DNA of 64,000 bases from Camarhynchus parvulus (taxonomy: Eukaryota > Chordata > Aves > Passeriformes > Thraupidae), in NCBI RefSeq assembly GCF_901933205.1, contig NC_044572.1, positions 61,042,965 through 61,106,964 on the forward strand. The letters are read 5' to 3'. The translations under genes were made by a program, and so were the position numbers. This document shows, piece by piece, positions 13,337-24,415 of the stretch; positions within the stretch are counted from its first letter, which is position 1, and each line of letters begins with the position of its first letter. Under the pieces are notes generated by a model, which was given only the letters and a program-made list of their open reading frames with translations, searched no databases and had not been told where the DNA came from.

Positions 13337-15099
13337 ATCAGCTAAATTGAAGGTGTGGAATTCATCCTTGTAGGTACTCAAAGATTTTTGCAAAATATGA
13401 GCAGATTTGTAATTCAGACTCACTATTCATTCAAAATGGGGACAGCAATATTTTGGAGGGCAATTTGAAAAAATTGTGTCATAGCTGGATAGACAAAAAA
13501 TATACAAGCATTTGCCAAAAAAAATAGTCTATCACTGTCAAACAGTAGGTGATCCAATTTTTTACATACCAGAAAGATTTTCACTTTCCATCTCTTATAT
13601 ATTTTTATCTAGAGATTACTCTTGTGAACTGAAATCCATTCCTTGGTAAAAAGTTAACACAGAAAGCCAAAGAAATGGCTGTTCTGCTGAACTGATGAGA
13701 TTATTAGAGAAATATTCCACAAATATCAGCACAGAAAGGCACTGGCTCCACATGCTCTCACACTTAAGCCACAACATCCTTATGTCAGAAATCAAAGATA
13801 TTTTGATATGTATTTAAGATGGTGACTCCAGAAAAATCATCCCTGTTACAAAGAAATCAAAGGGGATGTGAACAAACAAAGCATTTTCAAAGGTGGACTC
13901 ACAGGTGTAGGTGATGTTTGCTAAATGCCACAAAAAGATAGAAATCTAGCTCAGACAGTTCAACTAGGCAAAAATCTGGCCAGGCAACACAGGTCACTAC
14001 AAGAGCTCACGGACTTAACAGTTAAGGCCTCTTTTTGTTTAATAAACAGCAATAGAAAAAAATCTAGAGGATGCTAGTAGATCTCTGTACTACTTAGCTA
14101 AATATTAATTTTAAATCACTCTTTAGACTGGCTAGACCATATTCAGGTATAATTAGATCTATATCTATATTAGATACGTAGGTAATTGGACAAAAACCCA
14201 CAGAAGCATCCTGAAGTTTTCCCAAGGACTTCAGTATCTCTCAGTGGAGTATCTTATGCTGGCAAAGGAATAAATACTGTTCTAACTGGACTCTACACAT
14301 CTGTTAATGTTCTGGCATCAAATAAGAATCAAAAATTTTCCCTCCATCAGAGCAGGAAAATAGAGCACTGTACTTCTCTTTTTGATCTGTTGACATTCTG
14401 TCACTGCCTTCCTTACATTCTGCTGGCTGGGGAGGCCTACTGATATTTCTTCTTCAGACATCTCACGCAACTGCAGCAAAGAGATGGATATGATCGCCTT
14501 TTAATGCCAAGAGCAGCCTGAAATAGGTGTTGATTCAATGAAGACTACCTGTACCAAAATCAATCTATACATACCGCCAAAAGTTTTCCAGACCTCTTAC
14601 CAGCATTATTTTACCTTTGTTTCAAGGACAAAACCAGCTAATGCTGTGAAGTTTAAATGTGACAAAAGTTCACTGAATCAATTATTTCAGATAACCACCT
14701 TCAAAAAAAAAGAGACTAAAGCATTTAAGTTTATGACCTCTTTTTTGGCACAATTTAAAAAAAGACAAAACCAAAAATACCAAAACCCAAATTACCTACA
14801 CTTTCATGGACATACAACTCCAAGTATTTTATATATTCAAACCTAAACAAATGCTGAAATGAAATCTATTGAAAAATTATTATGTGATCTCATATAAAGT
14901 AAAATGCACCTCTTGGAGAAAATTCAATTCTCATACTCCCCAATTTATAAAACTGAAATATCTGCTTACAACACAAAATTATGAAGAAATAGAATTTTAA
15001 CCTTTCACAATACATAATCAGGGAAATATTCCTGCTTGGGAAAACCAGGATTGACAATAGTAACTCTTTAGCTTCTTTTTAATGCTGAATTTTTAGTCA

Positions 15100-15500
15100 C
15101 CTGATGTTGCAGCATATGTCAAAGCACATACCACAGTCCAGACTGCCACTATGAACAGAGACCCACCATACCACATCAGAAGGCCTCAAACATCTGCCCT
15201 TCTTGTTCTTTAGCCCAAGCTTTTATACCCCTCATATTCATGCATTGCACCTCTGTGCCCCTTGTTCCCTTTGGTGATTGGTCAGTGCCCCTGGGCACTC
15301 CCTGTCTCATTACCTTCAATACCATTCACCTGTCCTGCACAGCTGTAGCCCATTAGGGATAAGGCTCGGCCACAGCCCCACTCCCAATCGCCACAAACTC
15401 TGTGCCTACAACGTGATTGATAAAACAAACTCGGTTCTGTATGTAAAACTACTTTTTTTTTTTTTTAATTCTGCTAGATTCCGATCCTTTGGCAGCTCAA
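15100..15500 (-). mobile_element. LTR-like element with CCAAT and TATA boxes
   Basis: Read on the minus strand, this segment has a compact promoter: a CCAAT box (15277-15281, in gaccaatcacc), then about 50 bp further TATAAAA (15221-15227, in ggggtataaaagcttggg), then a transcribed-looking leader. Upstream lies a moderately GC-rich U3-like stretch (to about 15450) that abuts an A-run (15453-15466 as T on the plus strand). The layout resembles the U3-R part of a retroviral LTR in the same orientation as CDKAL1. I could not define exact ends, a target-site duplication or a clear polyadenylation signal (a weak ATTAAA lies near 15080). Family unknown. Confidence 0.5.
15221..15281 (-). promoter_or_regulatory. 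Candidate RNA polymerase II core promoter (CCAAT + TATA)
   Basis: A reverse-strand CCAAT motif and a TATAAAA motif lie about 50 bp apart, a normal spacing for a polymerase II promoter. Both sit within the LTR-like element. Transcription would start near 15190 and run towards lower coordinates, in the sense direction of CDKAL1. Activity is unproven. Confidence 0.35.
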
Positions 15501-17919
15501 AAACACTTTGAATGACCACCACTAGATAACATGAGTTAAAACACCCCTACAAAACTAGCAGGATGCATCAAGTTTCTAAGAAATACTATGTATGCTCACT
15601 CTCAACATAAACATTGCTAGCAAGGGCTGTGCCATGAGCTAAAAGGTTGCAGTTCATCAACACAGAGTACTAAGCTTGAAGTGTTACGCTTTAATTAGCA
15701 TTTAAGACACAAAAGCAGATCTGAAAATCTTTCTGAGATAAAGTAACAGGTTGGTCTTTTCTAAGATGCTCCAGCACTGCAGGAATAATCTAGTCAAATA
15801 CATGCATGTACATTGCTATGCTCCTTTTGGTTCTGAATTCCCTGTTCAGTATATTTTAATTCTTCTCTAGCCAGTCATATGAGCAGTGTAGTTACTTGCC
15901 TGTTCCATTAGGAGAGGTAGAAACTTCAAAAATAATATGGAAACACTTCAACAGACCTATGTGCAAACCCACCCATCAGTGAATTCTAGTGAAGGCTCAT
16001 TTTCAGGTGATATTACACTCTTCTCATGCTTCCCAGGGCATCCAGAAAAAGCACTAATAAAGTCATATTTGAATGTATGTGAGTGTTAATAAGGAAGTTC
16101 AAGTAATACCAACAACAAAGATACATGAGTAATAGTCCAAGCCACAAAGCAGATACAGAATTAATTAATATGTGGAAAACCAAGTCTAGATCCCATTAAA
16201 GAGAGTTGTCTAGGTGGCTACATGGGTTATGAAACTGGCACTAATGAAGATGAGACCACAAGGAGAAAAAGATTTTTCCTTAAACCTAAATGAAGCTGTA
16301 ATACAAAATGAATTTGAGAACTTTTCTCTTTCTTACTTCAAGTAACAGAATAATCACATTAGCAGATTAGTTTAAAAATTTATGCCTTTTCTCCAAACAG
16401 CATTTAATATGCTTTTCTACTACTATTACCTGGCTTGTTCCAGTAAGATGATGACCTGTACAATACATGCTTATGACATACATAAAAGTGGAAGAGATTT
16501 AACCAAATGCCTTAATTTAAAGCAGAGAATTATTTTGGAGTACAGGAACAATTCTCTGTTTCTAGGTTCAGATCTACTAATATCACTGCAGGATATACTA
16601 AGATTAAGACAGCTATCTGGGCACTGTGACAATCGCTGGTTTGTGACTGCCTATTTTATAGAAAAAAAAATTGATTTGAAAAATACTGCAAAGTGTTTTC
16701 TAAACAATAACAGAGAAAGCAAACCATACAGGAAGAAAAGGTCACTTATTTCTTACAGAGAAATTACAGAAGCCGATCTACAGCTTGTATGGGATACTGG
16801 GATGGTAAGGACTTCTTACATATCTGCAGATGGAAAAATGAAGAGTCACTAACATATCTTTGCGTGTCAGAGAAGTCTGGTAAATCTCCTGTGCCTCTAT
16901 TCCAGTAACTCACCATTAGTCTCTGCAAACATACTTGGAAACTCTGAAACATGTCACTCCTGGGATAGGAGCTTTTCTCTAGAGTCACAGTCTGTTGACA
17001 GAAACCACCAACTGTCATGGTAAATTAAACAAATAGGTTGGATTTCTCAATAAGAAAACAACAACCCTCAGGACAATCAAAATTAACAGTAGGAAAAAAC
17101 TGTCCATTACTTTAAAAAAAAGAACTCAATTAAAAAAGTGCCAAACATTGAAAAAGACACAGGTCCCTGTAAAGGCAGAGCAACACCTTTTTAGGACAAA
17201 CATGTCACTGTCTAAAACCTCTGAGCTGGCTCACAACTGACAGAAGAGTACCTGACCTTCACAGATACTCCATACTCAGTTGGGTTTTGTTTTCGTTTAT
17301 TTTTAATTATAATTATTACAGACTGCACAGTGCAGTGGACAATATGTCTGTCCCTTGATAGGACAGATATGCTTTATGCAGACAGCTGAGGACACTCATG
17401 TACAGCAGCCGTCTGGGCAATACAAACACAGAGGGACGTGCATATGTAGGCATGCATTTGTGCTTGGACAAGTACAGGAAAAAAGTTTATAGCTACTATG
17501 TAAGGACAGAAATCTTTGGGTCAGGAAATTTTTTCCATCCATTTCTGAGAGAAGAAGGAATCAATAAAAGAAATCTCAAGTCAAAATTACCAAATTTGAC
17601 ACCATCTTGAGTTAAGAAACAAAGACACAGATGAGAGATGTCTTAACAATCAGCATTTCTGGAGACTCTCAAAAATTAAGTGGTCCTTCTGAACCCGCAG
17701 AAGAATAGCTCCAGCTGGCAGATGTCCATGTACATAAAGGAATTCATCCTACTGGAGAAGGAAAGGGGTTAATGTGAGCCATGGAAGACTCCAGTGCTTT
17801 TGGGAGGAGGGAATATACATGCTCCAATAAGCCTTTTCTTCCCCCACAGAATTACAGAAGAGGCCAAGGTTTCATTAAAACTCCAGCTGGAAATGGTAAT
17901 TCAGCACCACCTGTCACAG

Positions 17920-18115
17920 CCCCGTGGGCACCCCCAGGCCCTCGCTGACCTGCCCAGCCTCAGCTGCTGCCCCCACAGCCCACTCTGCACCAGGAGCCCC
18001 AATGAAGCTCAGGCTTCTGCTCCCAGACCTGGCTTGAGCTTAAGTACCATACCTGCCTCCAGTCCTGCACTCATCTCCTCAGACCTGTGTTATTTGTAGT
18101 CTCCAGACCCAGGCT
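17920..18115. other. GC-rich patch of unknown origin
   Basis: This stretch of C-rich sequence (for example gtgggcacccccaggccctc and ctgctgcccccacagcccac) is followed directly by a CR1 terminus. Similar sequence continues after that terminus to about 18415. Overlapping open frames of 85-110 codons in three frames across 17.8-18.5 kb follow from base composition and match no protein I know. It may be the body of a repeat family I cannot name. Confidence 0.4.
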
Positions 18116-18236
18116 GTGGGTGATCATCTCATCACCCAGGCACATGGTGTGACTCTTAGGGCTGTCCTGTGCAGGGTGAAGACTTGGATTCTATGATCCT
18201 TGTGGGTCTCTTCCAATGCAGCATATTCTGTGTTTA
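18115..18236 (+). mobile_element. CR1-type 3' terminus
   Basis: The plus strand contains gtgtgactcttagggctgtc, ctgtgcagggtgaagacttg, atgatccttgtgggtctctt and ccaatgcagcatattctgtg. This is the tail of the CR1 subfamily whose copies end in 'gatgatccttgtgggtcccttccaac'. It is a related copy to the one near 53.3 kb. The left boundary merges with a GC-rich patch of unknown origin. Confidence 0.72.
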
Positions 18237-18414
18237 TGGAACTTTCCATGTCTGGGACTGCTCATGGCTCCTTCTACAAGCCCTCAGCTTTGTCATACGG
18301 CTCAGGCCCTATGGCACCAGGTGTCCTGCTGGAGTGGGCACTGCCTGTGCTGGTGGCACACTCACCTCCCTTCTTGGCCTCCCTCACAGAGAAGCCCTGC
18401 TCATACTGCTCCCA

Positions 18415-18528
18415 AGTGCTACCATTTAACAGTATCAGTCAAAAATATTTCCAAAGAGGAAACCACACTTTAGTGCTACCATTTAACAGTATCAATCAAA
18501 AATATTTCCAAAGAGGTAACCACTCTTT
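18415..18528. repeat. 57-bp tandem duplication
   Basis: Two adjacent 57-bp copies (18415-18471 and 18472-18528) start with agtgctaccatttaacagta and end in an ...accacacttt/accactcttt box. They differ at three positions by eye. The low divergence suggests a recent duplication, probably by replication slippage or unequal exchange. Confidence 0.93.
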
Positions 18529-20779
18529 TTAACAAAGTATTTTTTACTATTTTAAGACCACCTAGTCTGATCCAAACTCACCTCTTAATAAAGATCACTG
18601 TACCAAAAAACAGTCTTCAAAGTTTCCTCAAGCCTCTACACAGAGAAAACTCAGGTCCAATGTGGTGTTGGTACTAAAATTTACATAACCAGACTACTAA
18701 GGCAAAGCTGATAAAATTAGCACAGACAAATCACAGGGACTAATACAGTCTGTGCCTTGATCTTCGTTCATTACATTTTTATATTTTCAGAAACTGCTGC
18801 GCACTGCTGCCTTTTAAAGCTATGCTTTGTTTTTCAAACCCAGACCAACACACAGAAAAGTCACTTATGATACACAGCTGGAGAGACTGGGAAAGGGGAA
18901 GAAAAAGACAGGAAAATCCAAACATCTGTATTTCAGGAGAGGAAAGCAGGCAATATAACACAGATTGAGATAGTAGTTAATTTAGGTGTCTTATACAACT
19001 AACTTGCTTGTTTGAGGCTTTAAGAATGCTTTTTCCTTATCAAGGCATATTTGACTTTGTTGTCAATGAAAGAGATATGCTTTTTGTAGCTTCCAGTATT
19101 TTTTTATATTGTCTTATGGTAGTAAGTAGGTATTTAATTGACCTGAGAACAGCAAGAACTACTACACAATGTAATTTTTGTTTGTAAACTATCAGGTTCT
19201 AAAGGAAAGGGTTTATGAGAGTAACTTAGGAGATGTTAACAGTCTGCCTTTTGATCAATTTGGGAAGTAATTGTTTTTTCAAACAGTAAAAAAATACATG
19301 TGTTCAAAATATATTTTAAAAAGTTTCAAATGGTTGCTACCCTCATCAGTCACCTAATGCTAAGTGTACATACCCTACAGTACCATGGTATTGACCTCTG
19401 TAATTAAACTAGTAATAATCTCATATTTGAAATAATAGTATTTCTAATTTTCCTATCTTAAGTTCATTACTATACGTCAAAAGACATGAACAAATTAGCT
19501 TACAACCTTGACAACATTTACAACCAGAAAGATATTATAACATTATACTGTGATAAATATTAATGGAAAAGGAAAATTTTTACCATCTGAAAGTCAGACA
19601 CAGCAAATGTAAAAAAACAGTTTTAATCATGAAGAGGATTTTGATGGGCAAAAACAAGATGTTCACTGGAAAGAAAATAAGGTAAAGAATTTAGAACACT
19701 CGAAGTAACTACACCAAAGAGTTCATATCCAGACTTCAAAACCAATCTGCGAACAAAAATACAGTTTATAAAGTCATTATAATTCAGCAATATGACAAAA
19801 TATCACCCATATATTTACCACAAGTCAGAGGAAGAAAAAGTAACCACACTAAACCTTGAACTGATATTCTGACCTGAACAGCACACTAAGTTTCTCAGCA
19901 ATTATGAAGGCCACATTACTAAAAGACAAGGAAGTAAGAAAGAAGATAGTATCAAAATTCCTCTCTGAAATATTTATGAACGTGCTAATCGAAACTCAGA
20001 CCTGAGTTACACCACTTTTTTTTTTTTCATTCTAGGCAGCAAGTTCACACCTACCTGGGATGCCCAGAGCAATGCATTTTAAATTCAACCAGGGAAATTA
20101 CTACATAAGTTGGAGAATATAGGAAAATCAGAAGAGCACTTGTGCGATTTTTGTTGCTGGTGCTTTATTCCTTTTTTTTTTTTAATAAATTGACAAAATG
20201 GAAGGATATCAATTGGCATTGATAAATGCCTTTGAAAGCAACAAGGGAAGGAAGATTAAAATAGAATTCCTCAAAGCAGGAGTATGGAATAGAAAATGCT
20301 TGTAGTCTCGTGGGGAAAAGGGCATTCAGAGGTGATTGACAGGAGAGAGTACCTTGCTCAAATGAATATAAGAATGAAATATATACATGATGACTCTTTA
20401 CAAACAGGTTAGAGGAGCAAGACAGAAGTAACTATATCTAATTTAGCCATTAATAAATCTGGGCTGACAATCACATCAGACAGATCTTAACAATGTTTAC
20501 AGTTCATAATGAGTTACTAAAAATATTCTGGAACTACCGTCTTAGAAATCAAAAAATCACAGAGGGGGAAAAAGCCCTATAAATGCTCTTTTCTTTTAGT
20601 AACCAAATAAGCAGGGATTTATTTTCCAGAATGAATGTAATTTAACATCTTAAACTATTTAAAAGTGGTCATCCTGCCTCTTTCTGTGTGGCTTAGTAGT
20701 AGTACACTAGACCTGCAGAAAGAGATAAAAGGAATTCTTCTGCAGTACTGAATATTTTGTAAGTTTGGAAGATTCTTAC

Positions 20780-20900
20780 CCTGTGTTGATAGAAATTATT
20801 TCTATCAGTGGATTCTTCCTAATCTTTGGCAAATCCAGTCGTGCTCCCCCCAAACGTTTTCCATTATCCTTTTTCTGACCCAGCAGTCTCACAGAATGAC
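20780..20900 (-). CDS. CDKAL1: CDKAL1 internal coding exon (linker into radical-SAM domain)
   Basis: This 121-bp exon completes the split Gly codon. It then encodes [31 protein letters not shown] and IEIISINT, and ends with the first two bases of another Gly codon. The sequence matches the CDKAL1 stretch between the N-terminal methylthiotransferase domain and the radical-SAM core. The basic QKKDNGKR segment is the interdomain linker, and IEIISINTG is the first strand of the radical-SAM barrel. The catalytic CxxxCxxC motif that binds the S-adenosylmethionine cluster should follow in the next exon, which is not in the window. The acceptor is tttgaag at 20901-20902 after a T-rich tract, and the donor is gtaaga at 20778-20779. 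No stop codon or frame break is seen, so the locus looks functional here. Confidence 0.96.
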
Positions 20901-22889
20901 CTTCAAATTAAACAAAAAAAATGCAGTCATTACAAAGAAGTCTCATCATAGTTGTTTTGATTTGCTCTTCTTCAGAAGTAGTATTTATATTTCAAAGACT
21001 GAAAATGAGAATGAGATGTAATAATATATTTCCACCATCTGGAGCATTTGTAAAGAGACACTGACAGGTAAAATAAATAATCTTAAAATGAGCAAATTAT
21101 TTCATCCAATTATCTCTTCACACTTACATTTTCTGTTTTATATGATTAAAATTATCTAAGCAGTCTCATTTTCAGATTCTCTACCAAACAGCAACGTAGC
21201 AATAATATTTAAATGAGTTGCATGGCGGGATCAGATGATTCTTCCTGAAAAATTAAATTCAAACCTCAATTAGGAGGTAATAAACAACTAAATACTTTTT
21301 TAGCTTATTACATGGTGAACCAACACATTTCAAGGTTACCTGACTGTGTAAGTCTGGAAGTGCTGTGAACCATATCCTCACATGTCCATGGCTAAGCTGA
21401 CTACCAAGATTTGCACATATTCCTTCCGCACCATGACAACTGCAGGTCAGAAAACTGCCTCACAACTACTTTCCTGAAGCCATTAATATTCAGGGAGTAA
21501 AATACAAATAATTTCACCAACTGCCTGCAACATCAGTCATGCCACGACAAGTCCTATACTTAAACAGCACAAATGACACTGATATTTTGAAGCAAGAACT
21601 AACAATGAAGAATCAAAACAATTGTGTGTATTATTGCATAAGGTAGTCTAAAGTGTTCCCAAGTTATGAGTGTAAGACTTGTATCATTCACTCCACAAAG
21701 CCTAGAACAGGCAGGTGAGAGACAGCAAGGGAAAGCTAATGGTAGATGCCTGAATAGAGTTGGAAGAAAACAACTCAAACTGGCAGGAAAAGAAAGCATG
21801 TTTCTCTTGAACTTGGAAAACTCCCTGATAGGAAACCCTACAGCTTCAATCCACCAAATATTTCAGGAAAGAAAAAGCTAACTCTGAAATAGGAGGGGGG
21901 TGAGAGGAATGCATGAAACTATAAAGTACAAGTTGAGCTACATTCAGCACAGCAAAGCCTATGACCACTTCAAATCAATTAAAAACTGTGTTACATCAAA
22001 GCTCCTAACTTATGTTACCAACAGCTATTTACTTTAATAAGAATTTAAATTAATTCCTTCATCAGTCAAAGCCTTTCTTCTCTGTCTGTTTTGAGGAGTC
22101 ATAAATTAATTTTTGAATAATGTGGCATTCATGCTCTTAATTTATTTCCTTGATATGGCAACAACAGCCTAGAAAAAACCCAACTACTTCTAGAATAACA
22201 TCTTCTTTGAGGTTTTTAAAGGTACATAAAAAGTCTAAATCAAAAACGTGATCTAATGAACAGGAGAGCAGGACTGACCTGACAGCACAGAGGTTAATAC
22301 CAATAGCAGACATAATGGTTAATAGTGATAGAAGACATCATCATGTCGACAGGAAACAAAAGGCATTATTTCTGCAGTTGCATTTGACAAAAATTTCATT
22401 ATATCCTGTGGTGAATTTAGTAATATGGTGCTTGTGCTACTAGCATTTGCTAAATTACTCACTTCTACCTTTTCCTGAGAATAACAGCAACATCCTTGTC
22501 TCACAACACCATCACTTATTTTCTAATCTAATGCTTCATTGAAGAGCTGCAAGCATGGCACCATTTTATTTACTTGTATAACAAAAGTGAGTGCCGTAAA
22601 CCAGAAACAGAAAACATTCCTTTTTTATTTCTTAATACTGTGGTTTATTTGGAATAAATCAGTTTTTCCATTTTTAAAATATTCAGCTACATTGCCATAT
22701 TAAAGGTGTATTTGTATTTATGGCTAAAAATACAGTGGAACAATTCACTGCAGTCTTAAAACAATCAGGTTTAACAAGTTACCCAAAATTTAAAATTAAC
22801 ATACTTAGAATTGGGGTCAAACCACCATTCTTAAGTTTAAAAAACAAGATGAAAACAACAAACCACAAAACCAACCTGCCCCCCCTCCC

Positions 22890-23310
22890 CAAGTAATATC
22901 TCAGTGTGCAGAATGAGGGAGGCCTCATCTCGGAACACGGACCCTCACAAGGAGAAGCCATGTGAGTAACTGCTCCCTAACAGGAATTTAGCCCATGCTC
23001 TCCCTTTCTCAGACTGAGCGCATTACTCAAACAGGCAACCACCCTCAAAAACACCCTACAAGATGAGGCCATCCTACAGATAGAATATAACTTATATGGA
23101 GAATAAGACTGAGCTGCTTCTATCATCAGAGACTTCCTTTATTCAGGAAAGAAACCCCAGCTCTGTGACTATCCCCCACGTGATCCAAAGAATGTCAGCA
23201 CCCACCCCAACCCTGAGCCGGAGCTCAGGAAATCCATGGCCTGGCAATCAAATGTGGCACCTTATTCTCACATAAAATACACTTCCCATATTCCTCCTGA
23301 AGGACACTGA
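22890..23310 (-). other. Possible degraded LTR or other repeat, less AT-rich segment
   Basis: This roughly 420-bp stretch is less AT-rich than its surroundings. On the minus strand it contains cctgaataaaggaagtctct (AATAAA followed by a short T/G-containing stretch near 23140), a gatcacgtggggg segment with a CACGTG E-box near 23180, and a ctgagctccggctcaggg segment near 23215. The AATAAA setting is similar to an LTR R-U5 boundary, but I do not recognise a family and see no terminal repeats. No coding content. Confidence 0.25.
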
Positions 23311-24347
23311 AGTTTGAATCAATATGAGGCTTGTAAGACCTGTGGGGTACTCAAGAAGAACAATACCCCTGTACTTTTCAGTCCAGACACCAGAAGCTGA
23401 AAAAATGCCTCTAGTGGGAGATGATTTTTAGCAGAGAGTTTAATGCTTCCAGAAGGCAAGCAGCACATGCACATCCAACTACTGTGACTTGTGTGGCAGG
23501 CACACTTAATTATTTTTCCTAAGAAGAAAACCCCCTCAATTACAGTATTTGTAACCTTAAATCCTTTTTCCCCTACTCCATACAAGGACTATTTTGTTTC
23601 ATTTTAAGTAAGCACTAAAGCACCTGCTTACAGAATTGTTACTATTAATAAAATATAACTTGATAAACACTGAATCATACTTTTTCACATGCTGTAAATC
23701 TTTTTTACCTCATACTTGTTTCAAGAAAACTTAAAAATAAGTATTTTCCCATCTTCAACTAGGAAAAGGCTAAATAACCTTTTTTTTTTTAGATTGCCCA
23801 ACCAGCACTATTAAGCCTGGATCAACATCAAGTTTAACAGAAAAAGTAGTAACTTAAAATCTCATTCATGACCTCCTTTCAAAGCTTAGAATGGGATAAA
23901 ACACTGCAATTAAGCTTTACTTCTAAAGCATTTTATCTGATTAAGTTACCTTCTCTCTGACTTTACAGGTTGCATAACTTACCTAAGCAAAGCAGGTGTC
24001 CCAAACTTAAAAGGAGTCTTTCTTTTCATGTTTGTTTTACTTCCTCTTTTTTTTTAAGTTTTGTACAACATTTTTGAAAACTGAGTTAATCACAAGTCTA
24101 TTACCATAATGATGAGTGCTCCATCTCAGATATCAAACAAACACCACTCCTTTTTTGAGGGCTCACTCTACAATGCAAGCTTTCAAACACAGCTTAAAGA
24201 CAAACAGATCTAGTCAGGTTGGATAGGAAAGCCTGAACGATCTAGGCCTATTAACTGCTTCTGCTATAAAAATAACTTTTCTTCTTCCACACAGTCTAGC
24301 AGCAGATAAAATTCCATCGAGAAAAAACAAAACAAAACGTGAAAAAG

Positions 24348-24415
24348 TTAATTAGTGGTTTAGGTCATGTGTCAGAGCAGTTTTTCACTAATTAGTAGAT
24401 AATTAATACAGATTA
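24348..24415. promoter_or_regulatory. Candidate homeodomain-binding motif cluster
   Basis: Three TAATTA cores (24349-24354, 24389-24394 and 24400-24405) and a GATTA (24411-24415) occur within 68 bp, two of them in symmetrical TTAATTAG/CTAATTAG settings. CDKAL1 introns are known to host distal enhancers of the neighbouring developmental gene SOX4, so such a cluster could be an enhancer core. In AT-rich DNA the same motifs also arise by chance. Confidence 0.25.

Larger units (their letters stand above)
1..20779 (-). other. CDKAL1: CDKAL1 intron downstream of the 121-bp exon (partial)
   Basis: At least 20.8 kb of intron runs to the left edge. The following exon should encode the CLNACTYCKTKH-type radical-SAM motif; I searched the minus strand for it and did not find it, so it lies outside. 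The intron contains CR1 fragments (about 3.1-3.7, 4.58-4.78, 6.74-7.02 and 18.1-18.2 kb), an LTR-like element near 15.1-15.5 kb, a GC-rich patch at 17.9-18.4 kb, and small tandem and palindromic repeats. In 7.1-15.1 and 18.55-20.77 kb I see only AT-rich sequence without identifiable genes. Confidence 0.85.

Noticed and set aside
16382..16852. A 156-codon open frame on the plus strand
   Set aside because: It resembles no family I know, has low-complexity stretches, no splice or start context, and lies in an intron antisense to CDKAL1. A frame of this length is expected occasionally in 64 kb.
1..20779. The next CDKAL1 exon with the radical-SAM CxxxCxxC motif
   Set aside because: I looked on the minus strand for DNA encoding the CLNACTYC-type motif and its flanks and found none, so it presumably lies to the left of the window.
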